NCBI RefSeq assembly: GCF_000717745.1
Contig: NZ_JOBH01000001.1
Coordinates: 620,001-684,000 of the forward strand
Direction: 5' to 3'
Origin: Streptomyces violens
GTDB lineage: Bacteria; Actinomycetota; Actinomycetes; Streptomycetales; Streptomycetaceae
DNA: 64,000 bases
Position numbers and translations under genes: made by a program. The notes under the pieces are model-generated. The model saw only the letters and a list, made by a program, of their open reading frames with translations. It was not told the DNA's origin and made no database searches. Shown here piece after piece: positions 35,507-46,143 of the stretch (its first letter is position 1; every line of letters starts with the position of its first letter).

Positions 35507-36871
35507 TCAGAAGACCTTTCCGGGGTTCAACAGCCCGAGCGGGTCGAAGACCTGCTTGATGCCGCGGTGCAATTCCAGCGAGACCGGACCCAGTTCGCGG
35601 GCCAGCCAGTCCTTCTTCAGTATGCCCACGCCGTGTTCGCCGGTGATCGTGCCGCCCAGCTCCAGGCCGAGCCCCATGATCTCGTCGAAGGACTCGCGGG
35701 CCCGCCGGGACTCGTCGGGGTCGGCCGCGTCGAAGCAGACGGTGGGGTGGGTGTTGCCGTCGCCCGCGTGCGCGCAGACGCCGATGGTCAGGTCGTACTT
35801 CTCGGCGATGGCGGCACAGCCGTTGAGCAGGTCGGCGAGGCGGGAGCGGGGCACGCAGACATCGTCGATCATGGTGGCCGTCTTCACCGCTTCGAGGGCG
35901 GTGAGGGTGAGCCGGCGGGCCTGGAGCAGCAGGTCGGACTCGGCGGCGGTCTCGGCGGGGACGACCTCGGTGGCGCCCGCGGCCTCGCACAGCGCGCCGA
36001 CGGCGGCCAGGTCGGCGGACGGGTCCGGGCTGTCGAAGGCCGCGAGCAGCAGCGCCTCGGTGGAGTCCGGCAGACCCATGTTGGCCATCGCGTTGACCGC
36101 GCGGATGCTCGTACGGTCCATCAGCTCCAGCAGCGAGGGGGCGTGGCCGCGGGCCATGATCTCGCAGACGGCCGCGCACGCGGCGTCCGTGGAGGGGAAC
36201 TCCGCCGCCAGCGCGAGCTGCTGCGGCGGCTCGGGCCGCAGTCCGAGGACGGCGCGCACGACGACGCCGAGGCTGCCCTCGGAGCCGACGAAGAGCCGGG
36301 TGAGGTCGTAGCCGGCCACGCCCTTGGCGGTGCGCCGGCCGGTCTGCAGCAGCCGGCCGTCCGCGAGCACGACGTCCAGGCCGAGCACGTACTCGGCGGT
36401 GACGCCGTACTTCACGCAGCACAGGCCGCCGGACGCGGTGCCGATGTTGCCGCCGATGGAGCACATCTCCCAGCTGGAGGGGTCCGGCGGGTAGTACAGC
36501 CCGTGTTCGTTCACGGCCCGGGAGAGGGTGGCGTTGATGACGCCGGGCTCGACGACCGCGATCCGGTCGACGGGGTTGATCTCCAGGATGCGGTCCATCT
36601 TGGTGAGCGAGAGGACGATGCAGCCGTCGGAGGCGTTGGCGGCGCCGGACAGGCCGGTGCGGGAGCCCTGCGGGACGACGGGTACGCGCAGCGCGGTGGC
36701 GGTGCGCATGACGTGCTGGACCTGCTCGACGGTGCGCGGCAGGACGACGACGGCGGGGGTGCCCGCTTCGCAGAAGCTGGCCATGTCGTTGGCGTAGGAG
36801 CCGGTGACGTCAGGGTCGGTGAGGACGGCCTCTTCGGGGAGTCCGGCGCGCAGTTGTGCGATGAGGTCCAT
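35507..36871 (-). CDS. FAD-linked glycolate/D-lactate oxidase-like dehydrogenase (GlcD family)
   Basis: 454 residues. A PCMH-type FAD domain (VVVLPRTVEQVQHVMRTA, GSRTGLSGAANASDGCIVLSL, GGNIGTASGGLCCVKYGVTAEYVLGL) and a FAD-oxidase C-terminal domain with GVCAHAGDGNTHPTVCFD and GEHGVGILKKDWL define the GlcD/LldD-type family. It oxidises small 2-hydroxy acids such as glycolate or D-lactate, passing electrons to quinone or an Fe-S partner. The usual GlcE/GlcF partners are not present, so it may act alone. It lies between a small membrane protein and hppD. Confidence 0.9.
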   Translation of the reverse strand: MDLIAQLRAGLPEEAVLTDPDVTGSYANDMASFCEAGTPAVVVLPRTVEQVQHVMRTATALRVPVVPQGSRTGLSGAANASDGCIVLSLTKMDRILEINPVDRIAVVEPGVINATLSRAVNEHGLYYPPDPSSWEMCSIGGNIGTASGGLCCVKYGVTAEYVLGLDVVLADGRLLQTGRRTAKGVAGYDLTRLFVGSEGSLGVVVRAVLGLRPEPPQQLALAAEFPSTDAACAAVCEIMARGHAPSLLELMDRTSIRAVNAMANMGLPDSTEALLLAAFDSPDPSADLAAVGALCEAAGATEVVPAETAAESDLLLQARRLTLTALEAVKTATMIDDVCVPRSRLADLLNGCAAIAEKYDLTIGVCAHAGDGNTHPTVCFDAADPDESRRARESFDEIMGLGLELGGTITGEHGVGILKKDWLARELGPVSLELHRGIKQVFDPLGLLNPGKVF

Positions 36872-36947
36872 GGCGCCACCTTGGCATCCGTGCGGCCTAC
36901 ACGGAAGATCGCGGAGGAGGGTTTACGCCGGGATTCCGGGGGCCGTT

Positions 36948-36974
36948 CCGGGCCCGGAGGACGTCCGGGCCCGG
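36948..36974 (-). terminator. terminator of hppD
   Basis: Perfect 11-bp stem CCGGGCCCGGA (36948-36958) with complement 36964-36974, loop GGACG, directly downstream of the hppD stop on the minus strand. Confidence 0.8.
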
Positions 36975-36984
36975 CGGCGTGCGG

Positions 36985-38193
<1,209 letters not shown>

Positions 38194-38252
38194 TCAGCGA
38201 CCGGCCAGTACTCTCGGGCGATCTGTACAGCATGACCACCGGAAGGGGCCCT

Positions 38253-38720
38253 ATGGCGATCGATCATCTGGACGGCCGGCTGATCCAGCTCCTCGCGGAG
38301 GAGCCGCGGATCGGCGTACTGGAGGCGTCCCGCCGGCTCGGCGTCGCGCGCGGCACGGTGCAGGCGCGGCTGGACCGTCTTCAGTCCAGTGGAGTGATTC
38401 GCGGCTTCGGGCCCGACGTGGATCCGGCGGCGCTGGGCTATCCGGTGACCGCTTTTGCCACCTTGGAGATCAAACAGGGCCAAGGGGCGGACGTTCGTAA
38501 TCATTTGGCAACCGTCCCTGAGGTCCTTGAGCTGCATACAACGACTGGACATGGGGACATGCTCTGCAGATTGGTTGCACGTTCCAACGCCGATCTGCAA
38601 CGTGTCATCGACCGGGTTGTCGGCTTTGATGGCATCATGCGCGCCTCGACCGCGATTGTCATGGAAAATCCGGTACGGCTGCGCATCATCCCCCTGGTGC
38701 AACAGGCGTCGGGGGACTGA
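38253..38720 (+). CDS. Lrp/AsnC-family transcriptional regulator
   Basis: 155 residues. N-terminal HTH: LDGRLIQLLAEEPRIGVLEASRRLGVARGTVQARLDRL in parts. C-terminal RAM domain: AFATLEIKQGQGADVRNHLATVPEVLELHTTTGHGDMLCRLVARSNADL. The ATG at 38253 has GGAAGGGG before it; an ATG at 38232 adds seven residues. It is divergent from hppD, so it is the likely regulator of tyrosine degradation. The osmoprotectant transporter begins only 15 bp after its stop with a short GAGGAGA ribosome binding site and may be read through. Confidence 0.93.
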   Translation: MAIDHLDGRLIQLLAEEPRIGVLEASRRLGVARGTVQARLDRLQSSGVIRGFGPDVDPAALGYPVTAFATLEIKQGQGADVRNHLATVPEVLELHTTTGHGDMLCRLVARSNADLQRVIDRVVGFDGIMRASTAIVMENPVRLRIIPLVQQASGD

Positions 38721-38735
38721 CCGAGGAGACGCCGA

Positions 38736-39383
38736 GTGAGCTTCTGGGAGTACGTCGCCGGCCGGCACACCCAGCTGCTGATCGACACATATCAGCACGC
38801 CAGCGCGGTGTTCCAGTGCATGGTCCTCGCCACCCTCATCGGGGTGCTCATCGGCGTCCTCACCTACCGCAGCGAGTGGGTGGGCAACCTCGCCACCACC
38901 GCGACCGCCACGATCCTGACCATCCCCTCGCTGGCCATGATCGGCCTGCTCATCCCGATCGTCGGCCTGGGCGTCGCGCCCACGGTCGTCGCCCTCACCC
39001 TGTACGGGCTGCTGCCGATCGTCCGTAACGCCGTCGTCGGCCTGCGCGGGGTGGACCCCACGCTGGTCGACGCGGCGAAGGGCATCGGCATGTCCCGGGC
39101 CGCCCGGCTGTTCAAGGTCGAACTGCCGCTCGCCTGGCCGCCCATCCTGACCGGCATCCGGGTCGCCACCCAGATGCTGATGGGCATCGCCGCGATCGCC
39201 GCGTTCGCCTCCGGCCCCGGCCTCGGCAACGAGATCTTCCGCGGCATCGCCTCCCTGGGCAGCGCCAACGCGCTGAACCAGGTCCTCGCGGGGACCCTCG
39301 GCATCGTGGTACTCGCGCTCCTCTTCGACGCCGCTTACGTCCTCATCGGACGCCTGACCATCCCGAGGGGGATCCGTGCCTGA
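38736..39383 (+). CDS. betaine/osmoprotectant ABC transporter permease (OpuCB-type)
   Basis: 215 residues with about five to six membrane helices. It has the binding-protein-dependent permease motif GLRGVDPTLVDAAKGIGMSRAARLFKVELPLAWPPIL, containing the EAA-like loop that contacts the ATPase. The GTG at 38736 follows ACCGAGGAGACGCC. It overlaps the ATPase gene by 8 bp. First gene of the permease-ATPase-permease-binding protein operon that imports glycine betaine, choline or proline-like solutes under osmotic stress. Confidence 0.92.
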   Translation: MSFWEYVAGRHTQLLIDTYQHASAVFQCMVLATLIGVLIGVLTYRSEWVGNLATTATATILTIPSLAMIGLLIPIVGLGVAPTVVALTLYGLLPIVRNAVVGLRGVDPTLVDAAKGIGMSRAARLFKVELPLAWPPILTGIRVATQMLMGIAAIAAFASGPGLGNEIFRGIASLGSANALNQVLAGTLGIVVLALLFDAAYVLIGRLTIPRGIRA

Positions 39384-40620
39384 GCAGACCACAACGGGCG
39401 CCGCCATCCAGCTGGAAGACCTCACCAAGCGCTATCCGGGCAGTGCGGTCCCGGCGGTGGACGACGTCACCATGGACATCAAGGCCGGCGAGATCGTGAT
39501 CCTCGTCGGGCCGTCCGGGTGCGGCAAGTCCACCACCCTGAAGATGATCAACCGGCTGATCGAGCCCACCTCGGGCCGCATCAGAATCGGCGACGAGGAC
39601 GTCACCGACATGGACCCGGTCCGGCTGCGCCGCAAGGTCGGCTACGCCATCCAGTCCTCCGGCCTCTTCCCGCACATGACGGTCGCCCAGAACATCGCGC
39701 TGGTGCCGAAGATGGTCGGCTGGTCCCGGGCGAAGATCAAGAACCGGGTCGAGGAGATGCTGGACCTGGTCGGCCTGGACCCCCGCGAGTTCCACGGCCG
39801 CTACCCGCGCCAGCTCTCCGGCGGCCAGCAGCAGCGCGTCGGCGTCGCCCGCGCGCTCGCCGCCGACCCGCCCGTACTCCTGATGGACGAGCCGTTCGGC
39901 GCGGTCGACCCGATCACCCGCGACCACCTCCAGGACGAGCTGATCCGGCTCCAGCACGAGCTGCACAAGACGATCGTCTTCGTCACCCACGACTTCGACG
40001 AGGCCATCAAGCTCGGCGACCGGATCGCCGTACTGCGCGAGCGCTCGCACATCGCCCAGTTCGACACCCCCGAGGCCATCCTCACCAACCCCACCGACGA
40101 CTTCGTGTCCGGCTTCGTGGGCGCGGGCGCGGCCCTGAAGCGGCTGAACCTCACCCGCGTCCGCGACGTGGAGATCGTCGACTTCCCCACCGCCACCATC
40201 GAGGACCCGCTGCAGTCCATCTTCGACAAGCTGCGCGACGGCGCCAGCAACGAACTGCTGCTGCTGGACCGGCACAACCGGCCGTACAAGTGGCTGCGCC
40301 GCGGCGACCTCACGCTGGCCAAGGGCTCGCTCGCCCGGGCCGGCACGCTGGTGCACGACACGGTCACCCGGGACGCCACGCTGCGGGACGCGCTGGAGGC
40401 GGTACTCACCGACAACACCGGCCGGGTCGCGGTCACCGGGCGGCGCGGCGAGTACACCGGCGTCGTCGACATGGAGACGCTGATGAACAACGTCCACGAG
40501 CTGCTGGACGCCGACCGGCTGGACGCCATCGAGCACCGGCACGAGCTGGAGGAACAGCGCGCCCACCAGACCCACCGGGAGCAGGAGGGCACCGACAGCG
40601 CCCACGGGGCCTCGGCATGA
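39376..40620 (+). CDS. betaine/osmoprotectant ABC transporter ATPase with CBS domains
   Basis: 414 residues. Walker A GPSGCGKST, signature LSGGQQQR, Walker B LLMDEPFGAVD and H-loop VTHDFDEAIKLGDR are all intact. After residue about 250 there is a C-terminal regulatory extension with a CBS pair (GTLVHDTVTRDATLRDALEAVLTDNTGRVAVTG, EYTGVVDMETLMNNVHELL). In OpuA-type ATPases CBS domains gate transport by ionic strength. Start GTG 39376 overlaps the preceding permease. Its stop overlaps the next gene (ATGA). Confidence 0.95.
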   Translation: MPEQTTTGAAIQLEDLTKRYPGSAVPAVDDVTMDIKAGEIVILVGPSGCGKSTTLKMINRLIEPTSGRIRIGDEDVTDMDPVRLRRKVGYAIQSSGLFPHMTVAQNIALVPKMVGWSRAKIKNRVEEMLDLVGLDPREFHGRYPRQLSGGQQQRVGVARALAADPPVLLMDEPFGAVDPITRDHLQDELIRLQHELHKTIVFVTHDFDEAIKLGDRIAVLRERSHIAQFDTPEAILTNPTDDFVSGFVGAGAALKRLNLTRVRDVEIVDFPTATIEDPLQSIFDKLRDGASNELLLLDRHNRPYKWLRRGDLTLAKGSLARAGTLVHDTVTRDATLRDALEAVLTDNTGRVAVTGRRGEYTGVVDMETLMNNVHELLDADRLDAIEHRHELEEQRAHQTHREQEGTDSAHGASA

Positions 40621-41492
40621 GCCCCCGCGAGGAGCGGACCCCGCGGGACACCCGGCCGCCGGGCGAGCACGAGGTCATGGGGCTGGCCTTCCGGGACGAG
40701 GTGCGCGGCGGCGAGCGCGAGGAGGAGCCGCCGGCGCCGCCCGCACAGGAGCGGCGCCGGATCACCTGGCAGAAGGCCACGTTCCTGCCGTTCGTCCTGC
40801 TCGCCGCGCTGCTCGCCACCTGGCTGTGGTTCCGCGGCGCGCACCTGGACTCCATCGCCCACCAGGCCGTCGACGACGGAAAGGTGTGGCTGGCGCTGCG
40901 CCAGCACATCTGGCTGACCGCGGTCTCCACCTTCTTCGTACTGATCATCGCCATCCCGCTGGGCATCGCGCTGACCCGGGCGAAGCTGCGCAAGGCGACC
41001 CCCGCGGCGATGGGGCTGGCCAACCTGGGCCAGGCCATCCCGGCCCTCGGCCTGCTGGTGCTGCTGGTCATCTGGCTCGGCGTCGGTCCCAAGGCCGCGA
41101 TCATCGGCATGATCATCTATGCCGTGCTGCCCGTACTGGCCAACACCATCGCCGGGCTGCAGGCCATCGATCCCACCCTCACCGAGGCGGCGCGGGGCGT
41201 CGGCATGTCGCCGCTGGGCGTGCTCACCAAGGTCGAACTGCCGCTGGCGGTACCGCTGATCCTGGCGGGCATCCGCAACGCGCTGGTACTGAACGTCGGC
41301 ACCGCCACCCTCGCCACGTTCGGCGGCGGCGGGGGCCTGGGCGACCTGATCTCGGCCGGCATCGTCACCCAGCGCATGCCGGTGCTCGTCCTGGGTTCCG
41401 TACTGACCATTGCGCTGGCCCTGCTGGTCGACTGGCTGGCATCGCTCGTCGAAGTGCTGCTGCGGCCGCGCGGCCTGGAGGGGACGACCTGA
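40617..41492 (+). CDS. betaine/osmoprotectant ABC transporter permease (OpuCD-type)
   Basis: 291 residues. A charged N-terminal tail of about 55 residues (many Glu, Pro, Arg) precedes a permease domain homologous to that of the first permease, with GLQAIDPTLTEAARGVGMSPLGVLTKVELPLAVPLI in the ATPase-contact loop and FGGGGGLGDLI after it. The start overlaps the ATPase stop (ATGA) and its own stop overlaps the start of the binding-protein gene (TGATG), so the operon is translationally coupled. Confidence 0.92.
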   Translation: MSPREERTPRDTRPPGEHEVMGLAFRDEVRGGEREEEPPAPPAQERRRITWQKATFLPFVLLAALLATWLWFRGAHLDSIAHQAVDDGKVWLALRQHIWLTAVSTFFVLIIAIPLGIALTRAKLRKATPAAMGLANLGQAIPALGLLVLLVIWLGVGPKAAIIGMIIYAVLPVLANTIAGLQAIDPTLTEAARGVGMSPLGVLTKVELPLAVPLILAGIRNALVLNVGTATLATFGGGGGLGDLISAGIVTQRMPVLVLGSVLTIALALLVDWLASLVEVLLRPRGLEGTT

Positions 41493-42496
41493 TGGGGAAC
41501 CGGCGTACGTACCGGAGCACCGCCCTCGCGGCGGCCGGGGCGCTCCTCGCGACGCTCGCGCTGGGCGGCTGCGGCCTGGTCAGCGGCAGCCCGATGACGG
41601 ACGAGGTCAAGCCCGGCAAGGACGCGGGCTATCAGGGGCAGCCGCTGAAGGGCGCGCAACTGACCGTGACCTCGAAGGAGTTCACCGAGCAGATCGTGCT
41701 CGGCCAGATCATGGGGCTGGCCCTGAAGGCGGCGGGCGCCACGGTCGTGGACAAGACCAACATCCAGGGCTCGATCGGCGCCCGCGAGGCGGTGACCTCC
41801 GGCACGGCCGACGGCAGTTACGAGTACACGGGCACGAGCTGGATCACCTACCTCGGCAACACCGAGCCCATCCCCGACGAGCGCAAGCAGTGGGAGGCGG
41901 TCAAGGCCGCCGACAAGAAGAAGAACCTGGTCTGGCTGCCGTACTCGGAGCTGAACAACACCTACGCGCTGGCGCTGCAGCCGTCCGACCAGAAGAAGTA
42001 CGGCGTCTCGACCCTCTCGGACCTGGCCGGGCTGCTGAAGCGGAACCCGGACGCGGTCACGCTGTGCGTGGAGAACGAGTTCGCGACCCGTAACGACGGC
42101 CTGCCCGGCATGGTCAAGAAGTACGGCCTGAAGATCCCGTCCGGGAACGTCAAGCGGATGTCGGCCGGGGTCATCTACACCCAGGTCAAGAAGGGCGGCA
42201 CCTGCACCTTCGGCGAGGTCTACACGACCGACGGGCGCATCGAGGCGATGGGCCTGAAGACGCTCGCGGACGACAAGCACTTCTTCCCGAACTACAACGC
42301 GGCGCCGCAGATGTACGCGCCGACGATGAAGAAGTACCCGGCCATCGCGGACGTGCTCGCGCCGATCACCAAGGCACTGAACAACAAGACGGCACAGCGG
42401 CTCAACGGCAAGGTCGACGTGGCCGGCGAGGACCCGCACGAGGTCGCGAAGGACTGGCTGGTGCAGGAGGGCTTCATCAAGGAGGGGACGGGCTGA
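41492..42496 (+). CDS. betaine/choline-type ABC transporter substrate-binding lipoprotein
   Basis: 334 residues. It is an exported lipoprotein: basic tail, hydrophobic core and lipobox LGGC with Cys27. The mature domain is of the OpuAC/ProX type: LTVTSKEFTEQIVLGQIMGLALKAAGATV, GTADGSYEYTGTSWITYLG, then WLPYSELNNTYALAL, CVENEFATRNDGLPGM and GEVYTTDGRIEAMGLKTLADDKHFFPNY. Aromatic residues likely form the betaine cage. It closes the four-gene operon and converges on the Lon-like gene. Confidence 0.94.
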   Translation: MGNRRTYRSTALAAAGALLATLALGGCGLVSGSPMTDEVKPGKDAGYQGQPLKGAQLTVTSKEFTEQIVLGQIMGLALKAAGATVVDKTNIQGSIGAREAVTSGTADGSYEYTGTSWITYLGNTEPIPDERKQWEAVKAADKKKNLVWLPYSELNNTYALALQPSDQKKYGVSTLSDLAGLLKRNPDAVTLCVENEFATRNDGLPGMVKKYGLKIPSGNVKRMSAGVIYTQVKKGGTCTFGEVYTTDGRIEAMGLKTLADDKHFFPNYNAAPQMYAPTMKKYPAIADVLAPITKALNNKTAQRLNGKVDVAGEDPHEVAKDWLVQEGFIKEGTG

Positions 42497-42512
42497 GAGC
42501 TGTGACGGTACG

Positions 42513-42547
42513 AGGTGCCCGGCGCCGCGCTGTCAGCAGCCGGGCAC
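42513..42547. terminator. bidirectional terminator between the osmoprotectant operon and the Lon-like gene
   Basis: Stem GGTGCCCGGC (42513-42522) with GCCGGGCACC (42538-42547), 15-nt loop. It overlaps the last codons of the minus-strand Lon-like gene (stop at 42533). Confidence 0.8.
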
Positions 42548-43312
42548 CTTGCCGCCGGAGTTCAGCGCCTTCAGCGCGTCCACCGCGCCGGTCAGCGTGG
42601 TGACCGGGATCAGCCGCATGTCCTTCGCGAGGTTGGCGCGGGCGTCGGAGCACTCGGCGCGCGGCACGAGGAAGTACTTCGCGCCCTCGCGGTGCGCGGC
42701 CTGTGTCTTCAGCGCCACGCCACCGACCGGGCCGACCTTGCCGTCGGCGGTGATCGTGCCGGTACCGGCGATGGACCGGCCGCCGGTCAGGTCGTGGCCC
42801 GCGCCGTCCCCGTCGATCGTGTCGATGATCCCCAGCGTGAACATCAGGCCCGCGCTCGGGCCGCCCACGTCCGCCAGCTTCAGGTCGACCTGTACGTCCT
42901 TCGGGGAGCGGTGCAGATAGCGCAGGGCCGCGTCCACCGCCGCGTCCTGCGACTGCTTCATCTGCGCGGCGTTGTGCTTCGCGACCTCTTCGGTGCTGTC
43001 GCCGACCGGGTAGACCGCGTCGCGCGGCATCACGGCCTCGTCGCGGCGGAACCAGCCCTTGAGCACGTCCGTGACGTGCGCCGAGACCTGGGGGCCGGTG
43101 GCGACGATGGCCGTCATCCGCAGCTCGCCGCTGGTCTTCCGGGCCTTGGCGCCGTGCACGGTGATGACCGGTTCGCCCTTGTGCTTGCCGAGCACGTTCG
43201 CGGCCGGCCCCGGATAGGCGATCGAGAACGGCAGCGGCACGAAGGCGGCGACGGCGAGGAGCGCGATGACGAGGGCGGAGCAGACCGCCAGGGCGCGGGC
43301 GCGAGAAGACAC
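42533..43312 (-). CDS. Lon-like S16 serine protease (membrane-anchored)
   Basis: 259 residues. One N-terminal membrane helix (LAVCSALVIALLAVAAF), then a region that may be a degenerate PDZ domain, and an S16 Lon-type protease domain: GGPSAGLMFTLGIIDTI contains the nucleophile Ser and VGGVALKTQAAHREGAKYFLVP the catalytic Lys. The ATPase domain of true Lon is absent. The YlbL/PDZ-Lon family is expected to face the periplasm and has been linked to quality control or sporulation in other bacteria. The substrate is unknown. Confidence 0.92.
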   Translation of the reverse strand: MSSRARALAVCSALVIALLAVAAFVPLPFSIAYPGPAANVLGKHKGEPVITVHGAKARKTSGELRMTAIVATGPQVSAHVTDVLKGWFRRDEAVMPRDAVYPVGDSTEEVAKHNAAQMKQSQDAAVDAALRYLHRSPKDVQVDLKLADVGGPSAGLMFTLGIIDTIDGDGAGHDLTGGRSIAGTGTITADGKVGPVGGVALKTQAAHREGAKYFLVPRAECSDARANLAKDMRLIPVTTLTGAVDALKALNSGGKVPGC

Positions 43313-43335
43313 CCCGCCACCCTAGATGACCACCG

Positions 43336-43977
43336 TCACCGCAGTGCCTCCGCCACCTCCTTGGCCGCCTCCACGACGCGGGCGCCGACCCGCTCCGGTA
43401 CGACGTCGGCGAGGAGTACCACGCCGACGCTGCCCTCGATGCCGCTCACCCCGAGCAGCGGCGCCGCGGCGCCGCTCGCGCCGGCCTCCAGCTCGCCGTG
43501 GGTCAGCGCGAGCCCGTCGCCCTCCGTGCAGCCCTGCCGGGCGGCCAGGATGGCGCGGCCCGCGGCCCCGCGGTCCAGCGGGTGCCGGAACCCGGCCCGG
43601 TACGCCACGTGGTAGTCCGTCCAGGTCGGCTCGACGACGGCGACGGCCAGCGCTTCCATACCGTCGACGAGCGTGAGGTGGGCCGTGGCACCGAGATCCT
43701 CGGCCAGCGAGCGCAGCGCGGGCAGCGCGGCCTCGCGGACCAGGGGGTGCACCTGGCGGCCCAGGCGCAGTACGCCCAGCCCCACCCTGGCGCGGCCACC
43801 GATGTCGCGGCGGACCAGCGCATGCTGCTCCAGGGTGGCCAGCAGCCGGTAGACGACGGTCCTGTTGACGCCGAGCTTGTTGGAGAGCTCGGTGACGGTC
43901 AGGCCGTGATCGGTATCGGCGAGCAGCTTGAGGACACGCAGCCCTCGGTCCAGCGTCTGGGAGGTCTCCGCGGTCAC
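43336..43977 (-). CDS. IclR-family transcriptional regulator
   Basis: 213 residues from the GTG at 43977, with GGAGGGGGCGTC before it; the longer frame to 44094 lacks conservation. N-terminal winged HTH: TLDRGLRVLKLLADTDHGLTVTELSNKLGVNRTVVYRLLATLEQHALVRR (in parts). The C-terminal effector domain is shorter than the family's usual 180 residues, with LGVLRLGRQVHPLVREAALPALRSLAEDLGATAHLT and FRHPLDRGAAGRAIL. The ligand is unknown and no catabolic operon is adjacent. Confidence 0.88.
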   Translation of the reverse strand: MTAETSQTLDRGLRVLKLLADTDHGLTVTELSNKLGVNRTVVYRLLATLEQHALVRRDIGGRARVGLGVLRLGRQVHPLVREAALPALRSLAEDLGATAHLTLVDGMEALAVAVVEPTWTDYHVAYRAGFRHPLDRGAAGRAILAARQGCTEGDGLALTHGELEAGASGAAAPLLGVSGIEGSVGVVLLADVVPERVGARVVEAAKEVAEALR

Positions 43978-44242
43978 GACGCCCCCTCCTCGGGTGAGTG
44001 GCGGCTCTAGGGGGAGGTCGCGCTGCCGGTCCCACGGCAGCGCTGACGAGGCCGCCGGTTCGGCACCGGCTGCGCTCCGCGGCGGCACTGCCACGGGGCG
44101 TGTTCGTGACGGGGACAGTAGCGATCCAGTCCGGTCAGCGGAAGAGTCCGTCCAGAATCCGGTCTCAGCTGACCGCTCTATCCCGATTGATCCCGCCGTG
44201 GGGGCGCCTCGATCCCGGGCTCGGGGCGCCCCGCGCCGGCCG

Positions 44243-46039
44243 TCACCGCATCCGCGTGGCCCACTCCTGGACCTTCTTGATCCGCTCCCGGATCTGCCCG
44301 GCGGTGGCCTCCGCGCTCGGCGGTCCGCCGCACACCCGGCGCAGCTCGTTGTGGATCACCCCGTGCGGCTTGCCGCTCTGGTGCACGTACGCGCTGACCA
44401 GCGTGTTGAGCTGCTTCCGCAGCTCCAGCAGCTCCTTGTGGGTGACCACGGGGCGCCGCTCGGCGGGCAGCTCCAGCAGGTCCGCCTCCTCGGCGGGCCG
44501 CTTCTTGCTGTGCGCGATCTGCCGGGCCTGCCGCTTCTGCAGCAGCATCTGCACCTGGTCCGGCTCCAGCAGCCCGGGGATGCCGAGGTAGTCCTGCTCC
44601 TCTTCACTCCCCGCGTGCGCCTGCATGCCGAACTCGGCGCTGTTGTACAGCACCCGGTCGAAGACCGCGTCGGACTCCAGCGCCTCGAAGGAGAACTGCT
44701 CCTGCTCGCCGGTGTCCTCGTCCTGCTCCTTGTTCGCCTCGTCCATCTCCTTCTCGGACTCGGCGTACGGGTCTTCCTCGCTGTCCTTCTTCGGCTTATC
44801 GAGCACGTGATCGCGCTCGACCTCCATCTCGTTCGCGAAGCCGAGCAGCATGGGCACGGTCGGCAGGAACACCGAGGCCGTCTCGCCGCGCCGCCGCGAC
44901 CGTACGAAACGGCCCACGGCCTGCGCGAAGAACAGCGGCGTGGAGATCGTCGTGGCGTACACGCCGACCGCCAGCCGCGGCACGTCGACGCCCTCCGACA
45001 CCATCCGCACCGCGACCATCCACCGGTCGTCGGAGTGCGAGAAGTCATCAATGCGCTTCGAGGCGCCGGTGTCGTCGGAGAGGACCAGCGTCGCCTTGTT
45101 CCCCGTTATCTCCCGGATCAGCTTCGCGTACGCCCGCGCCTGCTCCTGGTCGGAAGCGATCACGAGCGCGCCCGCGTCCGGGATGGACTTCCGTACCTCC
45201 GTCAGCCGCTGGTCCGCCGCGCGCAGCACGTTCGGCATCCACTCGCCGCGCGGGTCCAGCGCGGTGCGCCACGCCTGCGAGACGGCGTCCTTGGTCATCG
45301 GCTCGCCCAGCCGCGCCGCGATCTCGTCACCGGCCTTGGTCCGCCAGCGCATGTTGCCGCTGTAGGACATGAAGATGACGGGGCGGACGACGCCGTCGGC
45401 CAGCGCGTTCCCGTAGCCGTAGGTGTAATCCGCCGAGCTGCGCCGGATGCCGTCGTTCCCCTCCTCGTACGTCACGAAGGGGATCGGGTTGGTGTCCGAC
45501 CGGAAGGGCGTACCGGTCAGCGCGAGCCGCCGCGTCGCCGGCTCGAACGCCTCCTGACATGCCTCGCCCCACGACCGGGAGTCACCGGCATGGTGAATCT
45601 CATCGAGAATCACCAGCGTCTTGCGCTGCTCGACGCGGTTGCGGTGCAGCATCGGCCGGACGCCCACGCCCGCGTACGTCACGGCCACGCCGTGGTACTC
45701 GCGGCTCAGCGGCCCGGCGCTGTACTCGGGGTCCAGCTTGATGCCCAGCCGGGCGGCCGCCTCCGCCCACTGCTTCTTCAGGTGCTCGGTGGGCGCCACC
45801 ACGGTCACCTGCTGCACGACGTGGTGGTGCAGCAGCCACGAGGCGAGGGTGAGCGCGAAGGTCGTCTTGCCCGCGCCGGGGGTCGCGACCGCGAGGAAGT
45901 CCCGCGGCTGGGTCTCGATGTACTTGTCCATCGCGCCCTGCTGCCAGGCGCGCAGCTTGTTCGCGGTACCCCAGGGGGCCCGTCCCGGGAAGGCCGGGGA
46001 CAGGTGCTGGTTGTTCATGGCGCTGGTGGTAGTACTCAC
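44243..46039 (-). CDS. DEAD/DEAH-box (SF2) helicase
   Basis: 598 residues. SF2 motifs: RAWQQGAMDKYI (Q-like), ATPGAGKTTFAL (motif I), VVAPTEHLKKQW (Ia), DEIHHAGDSRSW (motif II, DEIH), LTGTPFRSD (III), and ISTPLFFAQAVGRFVRSRRRGE (VI). After the helicase core it has a strongly acidic stretch (EEDPYAESEKEMDEANKEQDED without gaps) and a basic C-terminal helix region (HKELLELRKQLNTLVSAYVH). It belongs to the Streptomyces XPB/RecG-like group of unknown role, probably in DNA or RNA unwinding. Start GTG 46039. Confidence 0.93.
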   Translation of the reverse strand: MSTTTSAMNNQHLSPAFPGRAPWGTANKLRAWQQGAMDKYIETQPRDFLAVATPGAGKTTFALTLASWLLHHHVVQQVTVVAPTEHLKKQWAEAAARLGIKLDPEYSAGPLSREYHGVAVTYAGVGVRPMLHRNRVEQRKTLVILDEIHHAGDSRSWGEACQEAFEPATRRLALTGTPFRSDTNPIPFVTYEEGNDGIRRSSADYTYGYGNALADGVVRPVIFMSYSGNMRWRTKAGDEIAARLGEPMTKDAVSQAWRTALDPRGEWMPNVLRAADQRLTEVRKSIPDAGALVIASDQEQARAYAKLIREITGNKATLVLSDDTGASKRIDDFSHSDDRWMVAVRMVSEGVDVPRLAVGVYATTISTPLFFAQAVGRFVRSRRRGETASVFLPTVPMLLGFANEMEVERDHVLDKPKKDSEEDPYAESEKEMDEANKEQDEDTGEQEQFSFEALESDAVFDRVLYNSAEFGMQAHAGSEEEQDYLGIPGLLEPDQVQMLLQKRQARQIAHSKKRPAEEADLLELPAERRPVVTHKELLELRKQLNTLVSAYVHQSGKPHGVIHNELRRVCGGPPSAEATAGQIRERIKKVQEWATRMR

Positions 46040-46143
46040 GGTCTCCGTCGGCTGGCTCGGCGATCGGCAACCGCGTCAGCGTACCCGTGCCGTCTCGCCC
46101 GTCGCGGAATTCCGGCCGGGCGGCGGAGCGGGTGCGACTCAGC

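Noticed and set aside
42533..43312. The S16 protein as ATP-dependent Lon.
   Set aside because: There is no AAA+ domain, and an N-terminal membrane helix is present; only the proteolytic domain is shared.
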